A stretch of 64,000 bases of DNA from Acanthaster planci (GCF_001949145.1 NW_019091631.1:197267-261266), one strand, 5' to 3'; positions 43,201 through 58,200 are shown, numbered from the stretch's first letter. Translations and numbers: made by a program. Notes: generated from the letters alone by a model not told the origin.

Positions 43201-46200
43201 CAGGACTTTTAGAGTGTTTAGAAGTGACAAGCTTGTGTTCTTACCCTTGTCAATTTGCCCTGATCTTGTGGTAGTCCTGATCCTGTTCACAATTTGAAAT
43301 CTTTATTCACCCCCAAATCCCAAATTAATTTGCCAACCTTTTGTTCTCTGTGCAGAAAATGTGCAGTCGGTTGTGGTGCACTGGTTCTTCACAAGGCTCC
43401 CAGCGTGGGTGTCGAACCCAGCAGATGCCCTGGGCAGACGGCACACCCTGCGGTCACAACAAGGTAGCCTGTTGTTTGATTTCAACTTTGTCATTCTCTG
43501 GTGATGGAACATTCGATCTCATCAACATTGAAATCTTTACTTAGTGTTCTCGGATAAAAACTAGTTGAGTGGTAGGTAGGGCTTGCGCTGTAATTTCCTT
43601 GAGGACACTACCGATATTCAAACAATCAAGATGCACACTTCAGTTTGTGGTGGAGAGAATATTTTTGTTCACCTCATAAGCTTTGGTTTTCAATATTTCC
43701 ACTTTCTGTTTCTTCATTATTAGGCTGTCTGGATGTAATTATCCATTTTATCATAGTTTGATCAGGATTTGTAGCTTTTGTCCTACAGTGTTTGGATGCT
43801 AGAGAGATTGTGTGAATGTTGGGTTGCTGTAAGCCCTTGTTTCGTGTTTTTCTAAACTGTCAAACATTGTTTCCCAAGACTTCAATCAGTGAAGTTAAAC
43901 AAAGAAATATTTGTCTCCAGAAATTTTGTGAAATGTCTTGGTAATATCCTGATATTGTAATTTCCTAAAAAATAGTGTCAATGTCTCAGCTCATTTTAAA
44001 AATGATCTCTTCAGGGTATCAATCGTTATAAAATGCATCTACTCAAAGCTACTTAAATTGCAAATGTAGAAAAACAAAGTAAACATTTCCCAAATGAATT
44101 TGCAAATGGGAACCCGGGTTGAATTGACTGCAAGCACCAAATAAAGTCCCCTGACAAAATACCACAGCGCCTTGGCCTCGTTAGCATGCACCCCCATGCT
44201 CCACCCCCCCAATCGGAAAGAATGTCAGGATTTCATCAAGTGTACAATGTACTTGGCCCCATTCTTCCTATACAAATGACTCCTCCGAGACTATGTTGTG
44301 TGACACACCGATCGGATTTCATGGCAATTGCCTGGGGCCAATTTCATAGTGCTGCTTAAGCAAAAAATTTGTTTAAGTGTGAAAAACCTCACTTGACAAA
44401 TCAGGTTACGAGCCAAAACTTCTTGTGATATGTATTGTTTTGGAATGGTATTTACCCGTCTTTTGGTTAGCATGACAATCACATAGTGTTTGAGCTGGTA
44501 ATCTTTGTTTATTAAGCAAAGTTTTTCCGTGTTTAAGCATATTCTGTGCTTAAGCAGCTCTATGAAATTGGCCCCAGCTGGACCTCAAAGACATCCATGA
44601 ATGTTTGAACCCATTTGCCGGGAAATTCTACACCACAGGATGGATTAGTGGTCCTGGCTCCCCTGGAGTATGTGGTGTGGTGGACCAGGATTAAAGTAAC
44701 CACCTCATCCTGACTTCTCCTTATGGAGAAAGACAAACATCAAATGTCTCTTGGGTGAATTATGATATGAGGAAGCCAAACTGAAGTGGATGTAGCCATA
44801 TCTTGGCTCATCTTTTAATCTGTGGGTAAAAATGGGAACACTGCACATTTCCTGTTGTACATTTCTAGGTCCAATCACCTCCCGTGACTGGTCCACTCAG
44901 ACTGTGCAGTATATTCAATATTATAGTCTAAATTCTGTTTCAAGATTCACTGGAAAAGCTGAACTAGTTGTCAGCACATTTTGAATTAATTTAGAAGTGA
45001 ATTTTCTTTTCTGGCTGTTGTAACAGTTTCACTGTTTGAGATTTGAAAAGTACAAGCATGCTGCTATTAATTCTGACATTAATTAGGAGCTAGCCTTTTA
45101 TCAGCAGTTTACATGATGTGAAACATATAAAACATGATATTTAGGCCTCTTCACTATTTTTTGAGAGGGTACAGTGTAGCTGCTGTCAGCTTTCAGATTC
45201 CGCTTTGCTTCTTACCCAGAGCTCAGTAACCTTTCCACATCTCTCTTCTTGTTCCTTGGGCAGTGGTGCGATCGAGGTGAATGCATCGCCCGTCAAAACA
45301 CCCTGGTCCCTGTGGATGGGGGATGGGGCAAGTGGGAGCCCTACGGGGACTGTTCCCGGACCTGTGGGGGAGGGGTCAAGCAGGCGGTCCGGCAGTGCAC
45401 CCAGCCGGTGCCGGAGAATGGCGGCAAGTACTGCATTGGCCGGAGGGTGCGGTTCCGCTCGTGTAATGCCAGGGTAAGGAGTGGCAGTATTGCCCAAGAA
45501 CCCCCTGTGATAAATTAGCCTGTCTGACTGACTGACTGTTCTGAATATACCATCATGATGAATTTTATTGATAGCAAGGGCTTTCTCAATCTGTTACACT
45601 TACATTTTGTTGGCATTGCACGCTTGGCACCTCCAGAGCCTATTTTATATTTAAGCTGAAACTCTTCCTGCAAATGTCATTTGAAAAAAAAAGCCAAGAA
45701 GAAAAGCACCTGACTAAACAACCATGCAAAATTAAGAATTAGAAGACTCATTTGCAGAAAGATATAATGAATAACATTAGATGTAGCACTGCAACTCTTA
45801 AAAATGTTAGCTCTATTTGGTGAAAAAAAAAGGAACAGTTGAGAAACTTTGATTCACATCACAAAGAACAATAACTGATGTAACTTCAAGATGCCAGCAT
45901 GTCAAAACTGTATGACTGGAGCACAGCCATTAACAGTTTCTCAAGTTGGCGACTTGTTCACTAATTTCTGCAGAAGAGACATAACCAGTCCAGCCCCTCT
46001 GCCCTTACCACTAAACATTTGGCCTGGAAACCCCTCATTAAAAACCGCTATTCCCTCGCCGGGCGGCACACCTCATCCCATCGGTCTGACTGTCCACAAA
46101 CAACCCGATAGCTTGATGGAAACATTGTGTGGCACCCTTTGGCCTATTTTTGGAGCTCTTATGTGAGGGCTGAAAATTGATAAGGCAAATATGTATCTGA

Positions 46201-49200
46201 AACAGATGGTAAGAGGATCGGTTGTTTGAGAGATGGGAGCAGTTGTGCCTTTGTGAATGTCCGGCTGCTGCGTATTTTGACACAAAGCGAAGTTGTCAAT
46301 GCATGACCTACATGAAGAATCGCATGATGACTGAGATGCTATGTCACGTAATAGACAGCTTTGAATCTTTTTGTCAGGAAGATTATTTTGGTTAGCATGT
46401 TAAAGTTGATTTGAATCTTCGGTGCAAAAGTCTTGAGAAGCACCTCATGTTTATAGCAACTTAGTAGCAGCCCACTCACGTGAAATGTAAATTCCCAAAT
46501 ATCTTGGTGGTGAATTCCCAACTATCTTGGTGGCAAGCAATTGAATGGAACTGTGGAATTGTATCGGGGATATTTTCTGGTGTCGTGTCATTTTAATGTG
46601 CTGTAAATTCATATAAAACTGCAATTCATATAAAACTGCAATTCATATAAAACTTGTCCTGAGAAGTTCATCAGAGACAGCTCCATCACAATACATTTAT
46701 TCCTGTTTCGTTATTGTACACTGGATAGACAAATCTGGTCAGTTACAGTGGCCTCCACCAGTGGCAGGACGCTGTCATATGAAGACCCACTTGTCTGTAA
46801 TGGTCACTTGGTACAAAACCCAACACAGTGTTTTCCAGGATTGATGGGGGCCGTTGGGAATGTCCAGTGAGTTGTTGCCAGTTTTGTCTAGATCCTGACC
46901 TTGTCTCTGTTCTTCACTAATAGCCTTGTCCAGAGAACTCCACATCTTTCAGGGAGCAGCAGTGTGCCGCCTTCAATGGCAACAACTTCAACATTCAGGG
47001 TGTGCCACGGGATGTGCGATGGGTTGCCAAGTACACAGGTGGTGAGTGGTGTTGACTCCCTGATACCTTGGACTATTGCCAGTGCCATGCTGATACTGTC
47101 ACTGTGAAGCCTGAATGCGTGAAAACCTTTTGATGCAACAAAAAATGTGAAAACTTAACAATGGGGTTGACTTGTCATGTATTAGAAAACATGAAAAGTC
47201 CACTTTCCATGTACGTCAAAGTACCATGTATTTTTGTGTCAACCACATTGCTAGGGTTTATCTTTCACGTAGAAAATACCTGCAAACCTTGCTGCACGTG
47301 CGGCCCATTGTTATTGGATTAGCCGGGGTCGTAAGAACAGTCCCTTGTTTGTCGTCTGCTTAGCCATGTTGTTGAACCATGTACACCGACGTTTTGCAAT
47401 CACCAAACCACCAGGTAAGTCTTATAAGGGTTTAAGCTGTAGACCAATCAGTGGATGTCTTGTATAAAAAATATGTGACATGTTGAGCTTCTCTTTCATT
47501 TCTTTCTTTGACAAACGAGATGCTTAATTGAAATTGCTTGATGGCAACCCGTGACACTGACATGACTGTTGTTGTCCTTTTTCTGCATGGCAATATTTAG
47601 AATCCACTTTCAGCTCAACTGATACACAAAGTAATTTGAAATGGGTTTAATAGTTTACCTTTATCTGAAGAATGTACTGCAAAAGTATTTTCCAAACTTC
47701 AGCTTTCAATCTGGAACATCCTGGATCATTGCCAACGCTAATGCCACTTTCCCAGTATTTGTCCTGAATGTGGTTTAACCAGTCAGTTTTTGATCGGATC
47801 AAAATGTCGTGCTTAAAAATTTCATTAAGCGTTAAATCCGTTTTTCAGCCAGAACTACGACAACCACATTTTCTGACAAAGCATCAAAAAAATTCATAAT
47901 TAAAAATAACTGAATTATAGCGACTAAATGCAAATTAATAAACAGAGTTTGCGTATGTTGCATAAGGCTTTTCAGTGGTCCCTATGGCCTAAAGTGTGCA
48001 GACATGTCACACAGTAGCACCGAACACATGTGGCCCTGATGTCACATTCCACTCTATTGCACACGTGTAGTTTGGAACACTCTCATTCCTGAAGAATATT
48101 GAACAAAGTGCAGTTATAAAGAGCACATTCTATAAATCCCAATTTCATGAATTCTGATGTTTTTCTTTTTTCTATTTTTTACAAAGTCCTGTTTATAACT
48201 AGCATTTTCGTCCCTTCATCCTGGCTAAAACAAAAGTTAACTATTTGCAACTGCGATCCGAGAAAAAAAAAGCAGACGAAAAAGAAAAGGAACAAAGAAA
48301 AAAAAGAAAGAAAGAAAAATCTTTTCAAAGTCCCCTTTAATAATTCTCTAGACATTCAATTAGGAATTAATATGAGTGCAGAGTATTGTGATCATTTTGC
48401 AAGGGGCTAGCCCTGGCATTGTTATGTTAAACATGGTACCCTGCAGCAAGATTGCTAAACATATGTTTTATGTTAAAAGATATCCACTGATTAGTTTACA
48501 GCTAAAGCCCTTTTAAGACTTACCTTGTGGTTTGGCGATCGCAATACATCAGTGTACACGGTTCAACATGGTTCGACAACACGGCTAAGCAGATGACCAA
48601 AAAAAGGACTTTTAACAGGACCCCGGCTAATCCGCTAACAATGGGCCACGTGCACAGCAAGGTTTTCACATATTTTCTACATGAAAGAAAAAACCATAGC
48701 AACAAGGCCGGCTCAAAAATTATGTGATACTTTGACGTCCTTGAAAAGTGGGCTTTTCACATTTTCTAATACGTGAAAGATAAGCCTATTGTTAAGTTTT
48801 CAAGTTTTTGGGTTCCATCAAAAGGTTTTCACGTATTCGGGCCTCGCAGTGTGCGCATTCAGTGACAGTTATCTGTCTTGGAATGACATCTCTCTTGTGC
48901 ATAGTTGGGAGTTGGAATGCTATTTTGTACCCAGTCGATTGTGTAGATTTCTACGTTCATCTGAAACCCTAAGAGGGACAACATAAACTTGGGCTTTGTT
49001 GGCTTCCTCCCCTCCCCACTCCTCCCCTACCCCTCCCCTTCCCCTCCTCTACCCCCGCCCCTACCGTCTCCCCTACCTGCATGGTTATTTGTTAGTGCTT
49101 CAGTGCTTCAGAACCACACTTCTCCACTTCCCCATTTCACTGCTATTCTACAAAATCAAACTGCTATATTCCACATTCCAATTTATCACCCTGTTAACCT

Positions 49201-52200
49201 AAAGGCTTACCCTATCTCTCTCCAAAACCTGGATATTATTAATAATATAATTAATATTAATTTTTTTGGATTGATTAATTAATCGCAGATTGTAGACTAG
49301 CTGCAAGTAAATTAAGTAAAATGAAGACATCAAAGACGGATAACGACAGGAATTTAAAAATGACCAGGAAAAACAAGGGAGCTGTAATGGTGCGGGGCAC
49401 GAGAGGACTGCATTTATCAAATTGTAGGAGAAGGCGACGTTGATGTAATATGTATGTCACAGAGTCTGATCCACTACACCCGCATTGTGGGATCAGCATC
49501 TAAGAGCGAGCTCAGTTGGTGGTGGTGTCCACTTCCTTGCCCAGGCAAACCTTTTAGGGGCGCAGCAGCACTGGAGCCAACATGTCAGGGAATGATGATT
49601 TGTCGGTCGGCACTTGGCAGCCAAATGTGACAGGAATGTTTTGTCATCTTCCCCGTAGGTCCTGCAGACCGAGACCCAACAACTGTTCGCATGGGTTGGG
49701 GGGATGGGTATAGATCTTACTCGGTGTCTCACAGAATGATTAGATATCCAGACCCAGGGGTGGGATTGTCATCATCAGTTGCCACTCGGCACACATTGCA
49801 GACTTTCTGACCCACATTTATGAAACCGCACATGGCAGACTTTTTGGCCTGATTTCATGCAGTGTCATTTCAGTAATGATTCAGCAGTCTTGTGTTTTAT
49901 CTGCACTGTGGTGAGAATGATTTCTTTTATCTGTTTCAGGTCTAGAATCAAAGACTTGTTTCAAGAGCCCAACTTTTATGATCCATTAGGACAAATCAAG
50001 AAATAATCAAATGTCAGTGTGTCCATGGAAGATTTGAGGGATGACAGTGTTGAACTCTAGATAGGTTTGAATGTCAGATCAGTCCAGAAAGACATCACGC
50101 CTTTGCTACAGAAAGGGAGGTCAACAAAAGTGTAGCAGCAGTCGCCAGACAGTGATTTGCCCATTAAAAATCAATCTGAGATGGCACTCCTAATTAATTA
50201 AGAACCACACTCTGTGCAAGATAAATGCAGAGTTAAAAGCAAAGTGCAGTCTTTATCCCCACAACAGTCATAGTACCTGGGCCTGTGCATTTTAAAGGTT
50301 GATTGATTTTTTTTTAGTGTTTGTTGATATTGTTAAGTAACCCCAAGGTCAGGATAAACGGACATGATGTAGGTGGGACTACAGTTTCTTAACTCCAGCC
50401 TTTTGCCTCGTTTTAAGTATATCCATTTTTTCATCAGCAACACACTCTTTTAACTGTCCTTCCCTGCAGTCCAGATAAAGGATCGATGCAGTCTCTTCTG
50501 CCGTGTGGAGGGGAGCATTGCCTTCTACAAGCTGGGCAAGAAAGTGGTTGATGGGACCCCCTGCGGCCCTGACACCGATGACATATGTGTGCAAGGTCAA
50601 TGCTGGGTGGGTATCTCTGGCAGCATCATCATTGGTAGGCCTGTCGCTATTGAAGAGTGGGGGGGCAGACAGCCGGGGCCACTCCAGCGAGCAGCTGCCG
50701 CACCTTCCATCATCAAAACTCATAAGCATCAAACAATCTGTTGTTCTTGTGATGTGCCCCCCCTACTGCTGGTACTTTGGCCCCACACTGCCCGAAGCTG
50801 GCCACTGGGCTGATCATCAGGAGATATGAGACTTTCCAAAGTTGGATGATTGCTGTCTGTCTCATTATTTTTTATATTGGTCATGAAATGATGACAGTGA
50901 ATCATACAAGTTTAATAGAATTAAGGGTCCATCCAGACATTTGATTGCTCTATTGAAAAAGGAATGATGATACGGTTGTTGTCTGGCCCAGTAAGTGTTC
51001 CTTGAACCACAGACCATCGTAAGTAGAATGTAGCTTCAAACTTTCAATTCAGCTAACAAATCCTTGACTGGCACACCCTTTGTTCGATAAGAGGTACCCA
51101 TAAACCCCTGGGTGGAGAGAGGCAATTTATAATTACAAAGTGTCCTCCCTGAAGACACACTTGCTGCAACATCATAGGCAGGACTTGCATCCCAGTACCC
51201 TCAAAATTACCAACTGAAACAAAAATGGCTTTGCAAAAGGTGTTCACCGAACGACTGACTGTTAAAGGACCAGCATCTGATTCTGTTTTCTGTCCTTGTT
51301 TGATGCAGAAAGCTGGCTGTGACCACATCTTGGGTTCCCAGACAACAAGAGACAACTGTGGAGTCTGTGGAGGTGACAACCGGGCATGTAGGACTGTCAC
51401 AGGCACCTACAACAAGGCCCAGTATGGTGAGACTGGCTGCTTTAAAATTCCCCCATTGTGAAATGTCCAATGAAGATGGTGTCAATCATCTTTGATTTGC
51501 TGCCACAAACAGCAAACAGTCACAGGATATGCCTTAACAATGTCCAAATGACTTGGAACTAATTTACTCAATCAAACACGTCAATCTCATCACTTGACAG
51601 CATTGAATGTCAGTGCCTGATCACAGAGATTATTTGACATTGCTGGGTGATTTAATATTTTCCAGAACCTGTTTTTAACCGCCTGTAATTTTGAACTGGA
51701 AAAGCTCTCGCTGTTCTAAGCTGCAGCTGCCCTCTGAAGTTATCCAACAGAGTTTTTTTCCCTTTCAAGTCCACCACACTCCATTTCCCAATTTCCTACC
51801 ACCACTTTTTCTACAAAAACACAAGGAAACCAGCTATGATTGCAGCTTCCCCCACCAAAAGAAAAAAAACAAAAACTAAATCTCCTGTACTGCCCGCCAA
51901 TTCGTCAGGATAAGCCCTGACTTCTGGCAACAGGTGGAATGTTGAAACCCAACAGCAGGCCTCTGCATCTCGGACCAGCTTAAGATCTATATCATCTTTT
52001 GTCCTCGGTTTATAATCATTACCTTACGCAGCCTTCTTCCCCCCCCCCCATGACCTGGGGGTCAGACTGGAGTTCATGGCATGGGAAAGCTGCAATTGTT
52101 TGCAGATCAGTGTCTGTTGATTACATTTACTCTGCTAGAGTTTCAGAAGCACTTTTTTCTCATTAATGTTTGCCCTTCTTCTGATGTATTTGTTTGCTAA

Positions 52201-55200
52201 TGGAGGGGATCTGTCTTGGTAGCCAGGCCGAATTGTGGTGCGACATCATGACTTGCTCGTTATTCTCAGGAATATGCTTTTGTAACATAGTTTCCTGCCT
52301 TGAAAAACATTTCTTATCTTCACTTAAGTAGAACTAATAAATACCACTGTTTTAATGATCACCTTGAAAATTAATTAACATGTATGGAAAGGCAATAAAC
52401 TGGCTTTTTGTTTTAAAAATTAAAATTTCAAAGCTGATGTATCAGTGGCTATGTTTTATACTAAGTTAATTTTTTATCAACTTCCAGCTGTACATTCAGT
52501 GACAACATTAGCAGAAAATAGACCCACTTCCTTTTTCTTCCTTTAAAAATGGTTCAGGTTACAACAAAGTAGTTGAGATTCCTGCAGGCTCCACAAAGTT
52601 GGACATCCGCCAACACAGCTACCTCGGTACTGATCCGGAAGACGACAACTACCTCGGTGAGTGGAAAGATGGATTGATTTGTTATATTTCATAGGTGGTA
52701 GGCTCCTACTCCAAGCAGTCTGGTACATGTATTTCCTAGTTAATGTGCATTGTAGATTGGATGCTTGCTTGGTTACACGAGGCTCACCTCATAACCAAAC
52801 CCTGTTGATCAGGACTCAATTTTAAGGAAGTGCAGAGTACCAACCATACGTATATTGGAAGTGTCTCAGTTACAGTCGAGTACTCTCCAAGTGCTTCGCC
52901 AGTATCAAATATTGAGCTGTTTATTTAGAGCAAAGTGAGAGAAATAATGACAGCAGACAGCAAATAAAGTCAGTGTCAGAGAGAAAAAACCTAACTGTAG
53001 GACATTGGTCACTAAAAATACTTTTCAGTTCAACCTTGGGACAAAAGTACATTCCTGAACATCATTGGACAAGGATCTTCTGAAAATATTGGTCCATTGA
53101 ATTAGTTCAGTCCTCTGATTGTCCACAGCCTTTGATGTGCTACTATCTGGTACCTGTATTACAAGATTCATCCACATCAAACCATCACAAAATCTGGCCG
53201 TTAATTTGTCACTTGGACAGCACCCAATTTCAGCTCTGAGTAGAATTTAACTGAGGGTCAGTCGTACACGATATACTTCAGATAACAATTGGGCAGGTAT
53301 TATTTCTGTTCAGTTGCGGGTGTGTTCAGTGGCATTGGTCCGGTTTTTTTTCTTTGGACAAGTCTGAAATATTTTCCTGGGAGATGAAATAATATTGTTC
53401 AATTTGTATCGTGTTGCAGCAATTAGAAACAGCAATGGCGATTATCTCCTCAACGGTCACTTTGTGGTCAGTTTGTTCACACGTGAGATCAAGATCGGTA
53501 ACGTTGTGCTGCAATACAGTGGCTCCAACAACTCCATCGAGAAGATCACATGCTATGAGAGGATCACCTCTAACATCACCATATATGTGAGTAAAGCTTG
53601 CATTGGTTGCTTCGTGTTGCTGTGGCATAGGGAAGAGGGATATCAACAAGTGCTTTTTCCATATTTCTTGGCTTGCAGTTGGAAATAACTCTTGTAAAGC
53701 TCGTTATAATGCAGCGGTTTGTTGCTTCCTATGTCAACAGGTTCTGTCCGTCGGTAAAGTCTTGCCACCAGACATCAGGTACTCCTACAATGTTCCTATC
53801 AAAGGCGAGGTCATCTACTTGTGGGATGTGTATGGACCGTGGGGAGCCTGCAGTAAGATTTGTAAAGGTGAGAAGTGTTGGCTGGTTTGTAGCCTGCTAA
53901 TTGATAAATCTCAGATGGGGTTGACCTCTGTACTGACGATTTCACACTTTGTCTAAATACATGTACATGTATGCTTTGAATCTGTTGTTGCAACCTGGCA
54001 CTCATAGGAAATTTGCACATACAGACAAAGTGTGACATTATCAGTTTATAGGCATATTCAAGCTTTTGGGGGGGAGCATTTGGCTGGTATGGGGCCGCAA
54101 ACACATCAGTCCTTGTGCCAATTTGCAGGATAGGAAACTCACAGCATAGAAGTATTGAATGAAAGGACTGCTGATTCATGGTGTGGTCTCGCTTTTGCCA
54201 TGGTTTTGATTTGTTCACCCTTCTACTTCACTTTCATCAGCACCAAACCCCCCCCCCTGAAAAAAAAGTTAGAGTCAGCTTGCCGCCTGATTGAATTAAA
54301 GGTTTGAGCCAGTTTTTCCCATCTGCATGACCGTTTGCCTTTTTTCACACTTTACTTAATTACAATCCGGATGTTTTGGTCAGGCTACAGCGCCTTGTGG
54401 TCATAGGCAGACTGGTACAAACATCTGACCCTGGTTTTCTATTTATTCATCGTCTTTCTTTATCAACTTTCACCATCACTGAAACCTAAAAAAAAAAAAA
54501 AACACAGCTAGCTTGTCAATCGATTGACTTAAAAGCCTGCACACTTGGCATTCAACAGTGATTGGGGTTAATTCTAGTCGACATCAACAGATTAGCACAA
54601 GATTAAGTAATTCGCAACGTTTCCTGTTGATCCGAAGATTCGCACCAAAGTTGTATGTACCATTTAAGCAGTACAATATGAAACAAAAATCTCAAGTGGT
54701 TTTTTTTTTACATTTTAGTGTTTCTTAGTGTTTTTTAGTGTTTTTTCTAAACTTTTCTCATCATCTGTTTGCTGGGTTCGACGTTAGTTTATATGTAGAA
54801 ATATTTTTGTTTTAGTTGTGGTTACAATTGCACAATTGTGGTTCATGCATGCAACGTCTCAGATCAGCTGATTTCCTCATTTTTCACTTCACACTCATGC
54901 CATTGGAAATGGAAAACACTGTACAAAGTCTTGTAAAGAGTGGGATTTCCTGGTTTTGTTTGGTCAAAATCCAAGTTGCATGCCTGGTGGTTGAAATGTG
55001 TAGATAAAAAAGCTCAACTTATTGCAAGTTACTCCACACACGGCTTGTCTCTGTATGAGTAATGGACGAATCTGCTTTACAGACTATGTTAAACTTCACC
55101 TGCATGGTCTGTTGTGAAATCAATGACAGGAATATTTAGTTGGACACCCCATAGGCTTTTTGTAGTGAATTTAGATAACCCATTACTTTCCTCCTCGGAA

Positions 55201-58200
55201 ATGGAGATCCAAAATGTTTGCTTGAAACCGAAATTAGACCCAGATTGGTGGCACCGTCGTTAATTTGTTTGCTGCTGTTTCATATGTTTACTTGTGCTTG
55301 CTATCAGTATCACTTGCCACTGATTAGTGTTTAAAACTCTGTAGAGTAAACCACATCCTAGTTGGTTCATCTGTTACATTCCATCAGAGGTTGAGTGGAA
55401 TCTGGGAAGGGAAGGATATGAGGCCACTTTCACTACAGACAGTGACCCTTCATCTTGTGGAGTATTTTTCCCTGCTTCTAAAGTCTCTTTTTTTTGTGAG
55501 GACTGACCAGGAGAGTGTGGAGTTTGTCTTTTACCCCTGTTGCTGCAAGTTGTATTAGCACAGAATTTATTGTCAGTAAACTTTGGAAAGGTTTCTCCGT
55601 TCTTTTTGAATGGTTTCTCTCTGTTTTAGCTTGCTTTGCTTTTTTTGTGATGAGGCTTAGTTTGAGTTGCTAGGCTACTTAACATAATTGAATGCACTTT
55701 ATTTATTGTTTTATCTGCCCCATGTCAATCCACTAATGCTGACAGTTTTCTATCCTCTCTTTCAATTTGTACTTATACATAAACCCATGGCCTCCATATC
55801 ATCTGTGAAAGGTGCTTCACATTGACTGATTTTAGTCAAAAAGTAATGGAGTGATTTTTAGTCCTGCCAGCACCCCAGGCCCAGATGTTTAGACCCATTT
55901 AAAAAATGTTGGATCACATTTTGACACCATGTATGTCAGAAATGGCTGAGCCTGCTTACACCCCTTAATTATTTATTGTGGGCACTTTGTTTTGTCATCA
56001 GTTTTTCAGTCGTGATTGTATAAAATGCCTTAAAACTGTAAAATTGTCATGAACAAAGTGTTTGCTTTCTTGTCATTTTCATTAGCTCTGTCCCACCTTG
56101 ATTTGTCAATTTAAGTGTGCTGTTTTCCATATGGGTAATTCCAGAAATTAGGGGTCCATTTTTTGTGTGTCCCAGTCACATCTGACATATGCTTTTGTAA
56201 GTTCAGAACACATTTTCTAATTTCCAAGAGTGATGAAATTAATGCAAATAACCTGCCAAACAAATAGTAACAGCTTGAAATCAATTCCGGTGATACTTCC
56301 ATCTCAAATAACGAAGGTCAGATGTAGCAGGGAAACAAAAGTTTCACACTTTTGGACCCTTAATTTCTGGAATTACCCATATCCATGTACCTGAAATTCA
56401 AACATACTAATTGGACAGCATTTTATTCTTTGATCTCTTTGCAATCTGGAAGGACTGCCTTGCACTAATCCCTATGCTGTGAGTAAAGGCCAGCACTTTG
56501 GTTTTTGAATTGTTCAGGCTTGAACTGGGCAAAAAAGAGGTGGGGTGTAGGGACAACTTGGCTGAAAACTAATGTAATTTCTTGATGATGTGTCTTTAAA
56601 ATAGCCTGATAATATTCTCTTTTGTCGTTTTAGTGGCTTTTCCTGAACTGGAAAAATAGAGGTGTTAATTGTTGGGTGTACCAAGAAAAAAATATCTTGT
56701 TATTGATTTAACCAGTCCCTTTCTGACCGGTGACTGACCGGTGTCGAACCAAAAACTAAAAGGCTCTGTTACTTTTGGCCAACATTCTTCCAGTTTTGCA
56801 CGCTCATTGTTTGTTATTTGTGCAATCCCCAGGAGAGAGGGAGAGAGACCTCCGGTGTTTGAGACAGAAAGATCGCCTCCACGTAAAAGACAGCTCTTGT
56901 CGTGGCAGGCGCCCTCAGCCTATCACGTCAAAATGCAATACGGGATGTGAAGTGCGGTAAGTTCTTGAACTGCGCTTGTCTTAAATGTAGTTGCACTTGG
57001 AACACCTACATTACATGAAAACCAGTCAGACATTAGTAGAGATGAACTTTCACAGCGCTCCATCCATTTCTTCTTGACCAAGAGCTTGAAGTGGGTGCGC
57101 CAGATGAAGACTTTCTGGTTTTATTGCACAAGATGTCAGCCCATCATAATTGAGAGCTAATATCTTTAGCTCAGAAAGCAATGTAAAAAGGGTAATGGTG
57201 AGAGCTCTTGTGAATCCCATGACAGTGAACATAAACCAAGCTGTGTCACACTGCTTCAGATACTGCATCTACCAAGTCCTAGGTTGTGTAGAGTTGTACG
57301 TGGAATCTTGACGATTTTGATTCACTTTAATAGGTTAAATTCATAACAATGAAAGGTTAAGGATGTCAAGGAAGTTTGTACACGTGCCTTGTAAGGGATT
57401 TTGGATTCACATACATTTGAAGTCACAGGTTGCTGTTTCCATTGAGTGTAAGAGTTGTTTTTGGCTGGTTGTGTATTGCCACAGGTGGCAGATAATGGCT
57501 GAAAGTGATTGCTCAGCGACTTGCGGGCCCGGGCGCCGTACCCGACGCGTCCAGTGCATTAAGTCGGTCAACCGCCGACGGACCAGCGTGGTGGTTGCAG
57601 ATGCACATTGCCATGAGCAAGCCAGGCCAGCTGAGGTGGTGGAGTGCAATAACGAGTGCGAACAGGCTCACTGGGAGTATTCATCTTGGTCTCAGGTACA
57701 GTAAACAGGCTTGTGTGTTTCGGGTTGTTGTGGCTGAGGCTTAGGCTAGGGATCGCCCGGTGTCACCTAGGGAGTTGGCAAGTTGGCAAGAGCATTGATG
57801 CATACAGTCTTTTATAAATAAAAACGGGTTATGTATCAAAATTTCACGAGGCATTTCGCTTCTCTTGTGCTCTCACTTTGTCCAGCTGATTTGTGGAATG
57901 CAGCATAGGAGCAAGTACTTGAATCAAATTGCCAGTGTTCATGGTATAAATTGCAAGAATATCTCTTGCCATTCTTTCTTGTTGCTTCTGTCACTAAGCT
58001 TGCATCGTACCTGCCATCCTAGCAAGGATCACTGGATCAGAAGTATCTTATACCTCTTAGAATTTGTCCTTGGCCTTGGGTTTTAAGTAACTCATTGAAT
58101 CTAGGTTTTTCACATTTCCACGTGCAGTGTTCCAGGTCTTGTGATGGTGGTACTCGCCGACGGAGTGCTTCATGTAGAGATTCCAGTGGCTATTACACTC

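Larger units (their letters stand above)
47042..50469. other. Intron, 3.4 kb, half of it a long-TIR element
   Basis: Bases 47100-48851 form a foldback element with long arms. A C-rich, strongly strand-biased tract lies at 49006-49078, followed by a short AT-only stretch near 49236-49268. The remainder has no recognised feature. Confidence 0.8.

Noticed and set aside
45205-45477. Alternative frames over exon 10
   Set aside because: GC-rich exon 10 is open in several frames on both strands, but only one carries the TSR-1 motifs and fits both neighbouring phases.
48261-48320. Purine-rich (GAAA)n-like tract
   Set aside because: An ordinary low-complexity stretch inside the foldback element; no further meaning seen.
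50505-50813. Exon 12 reading through into its intron (102 codons)
   Set aside because: The frame continues past the donor at 50606 by chance. Splicing to exon 13 restores the conserved AGCDH sequence, so read-through is not the main form.
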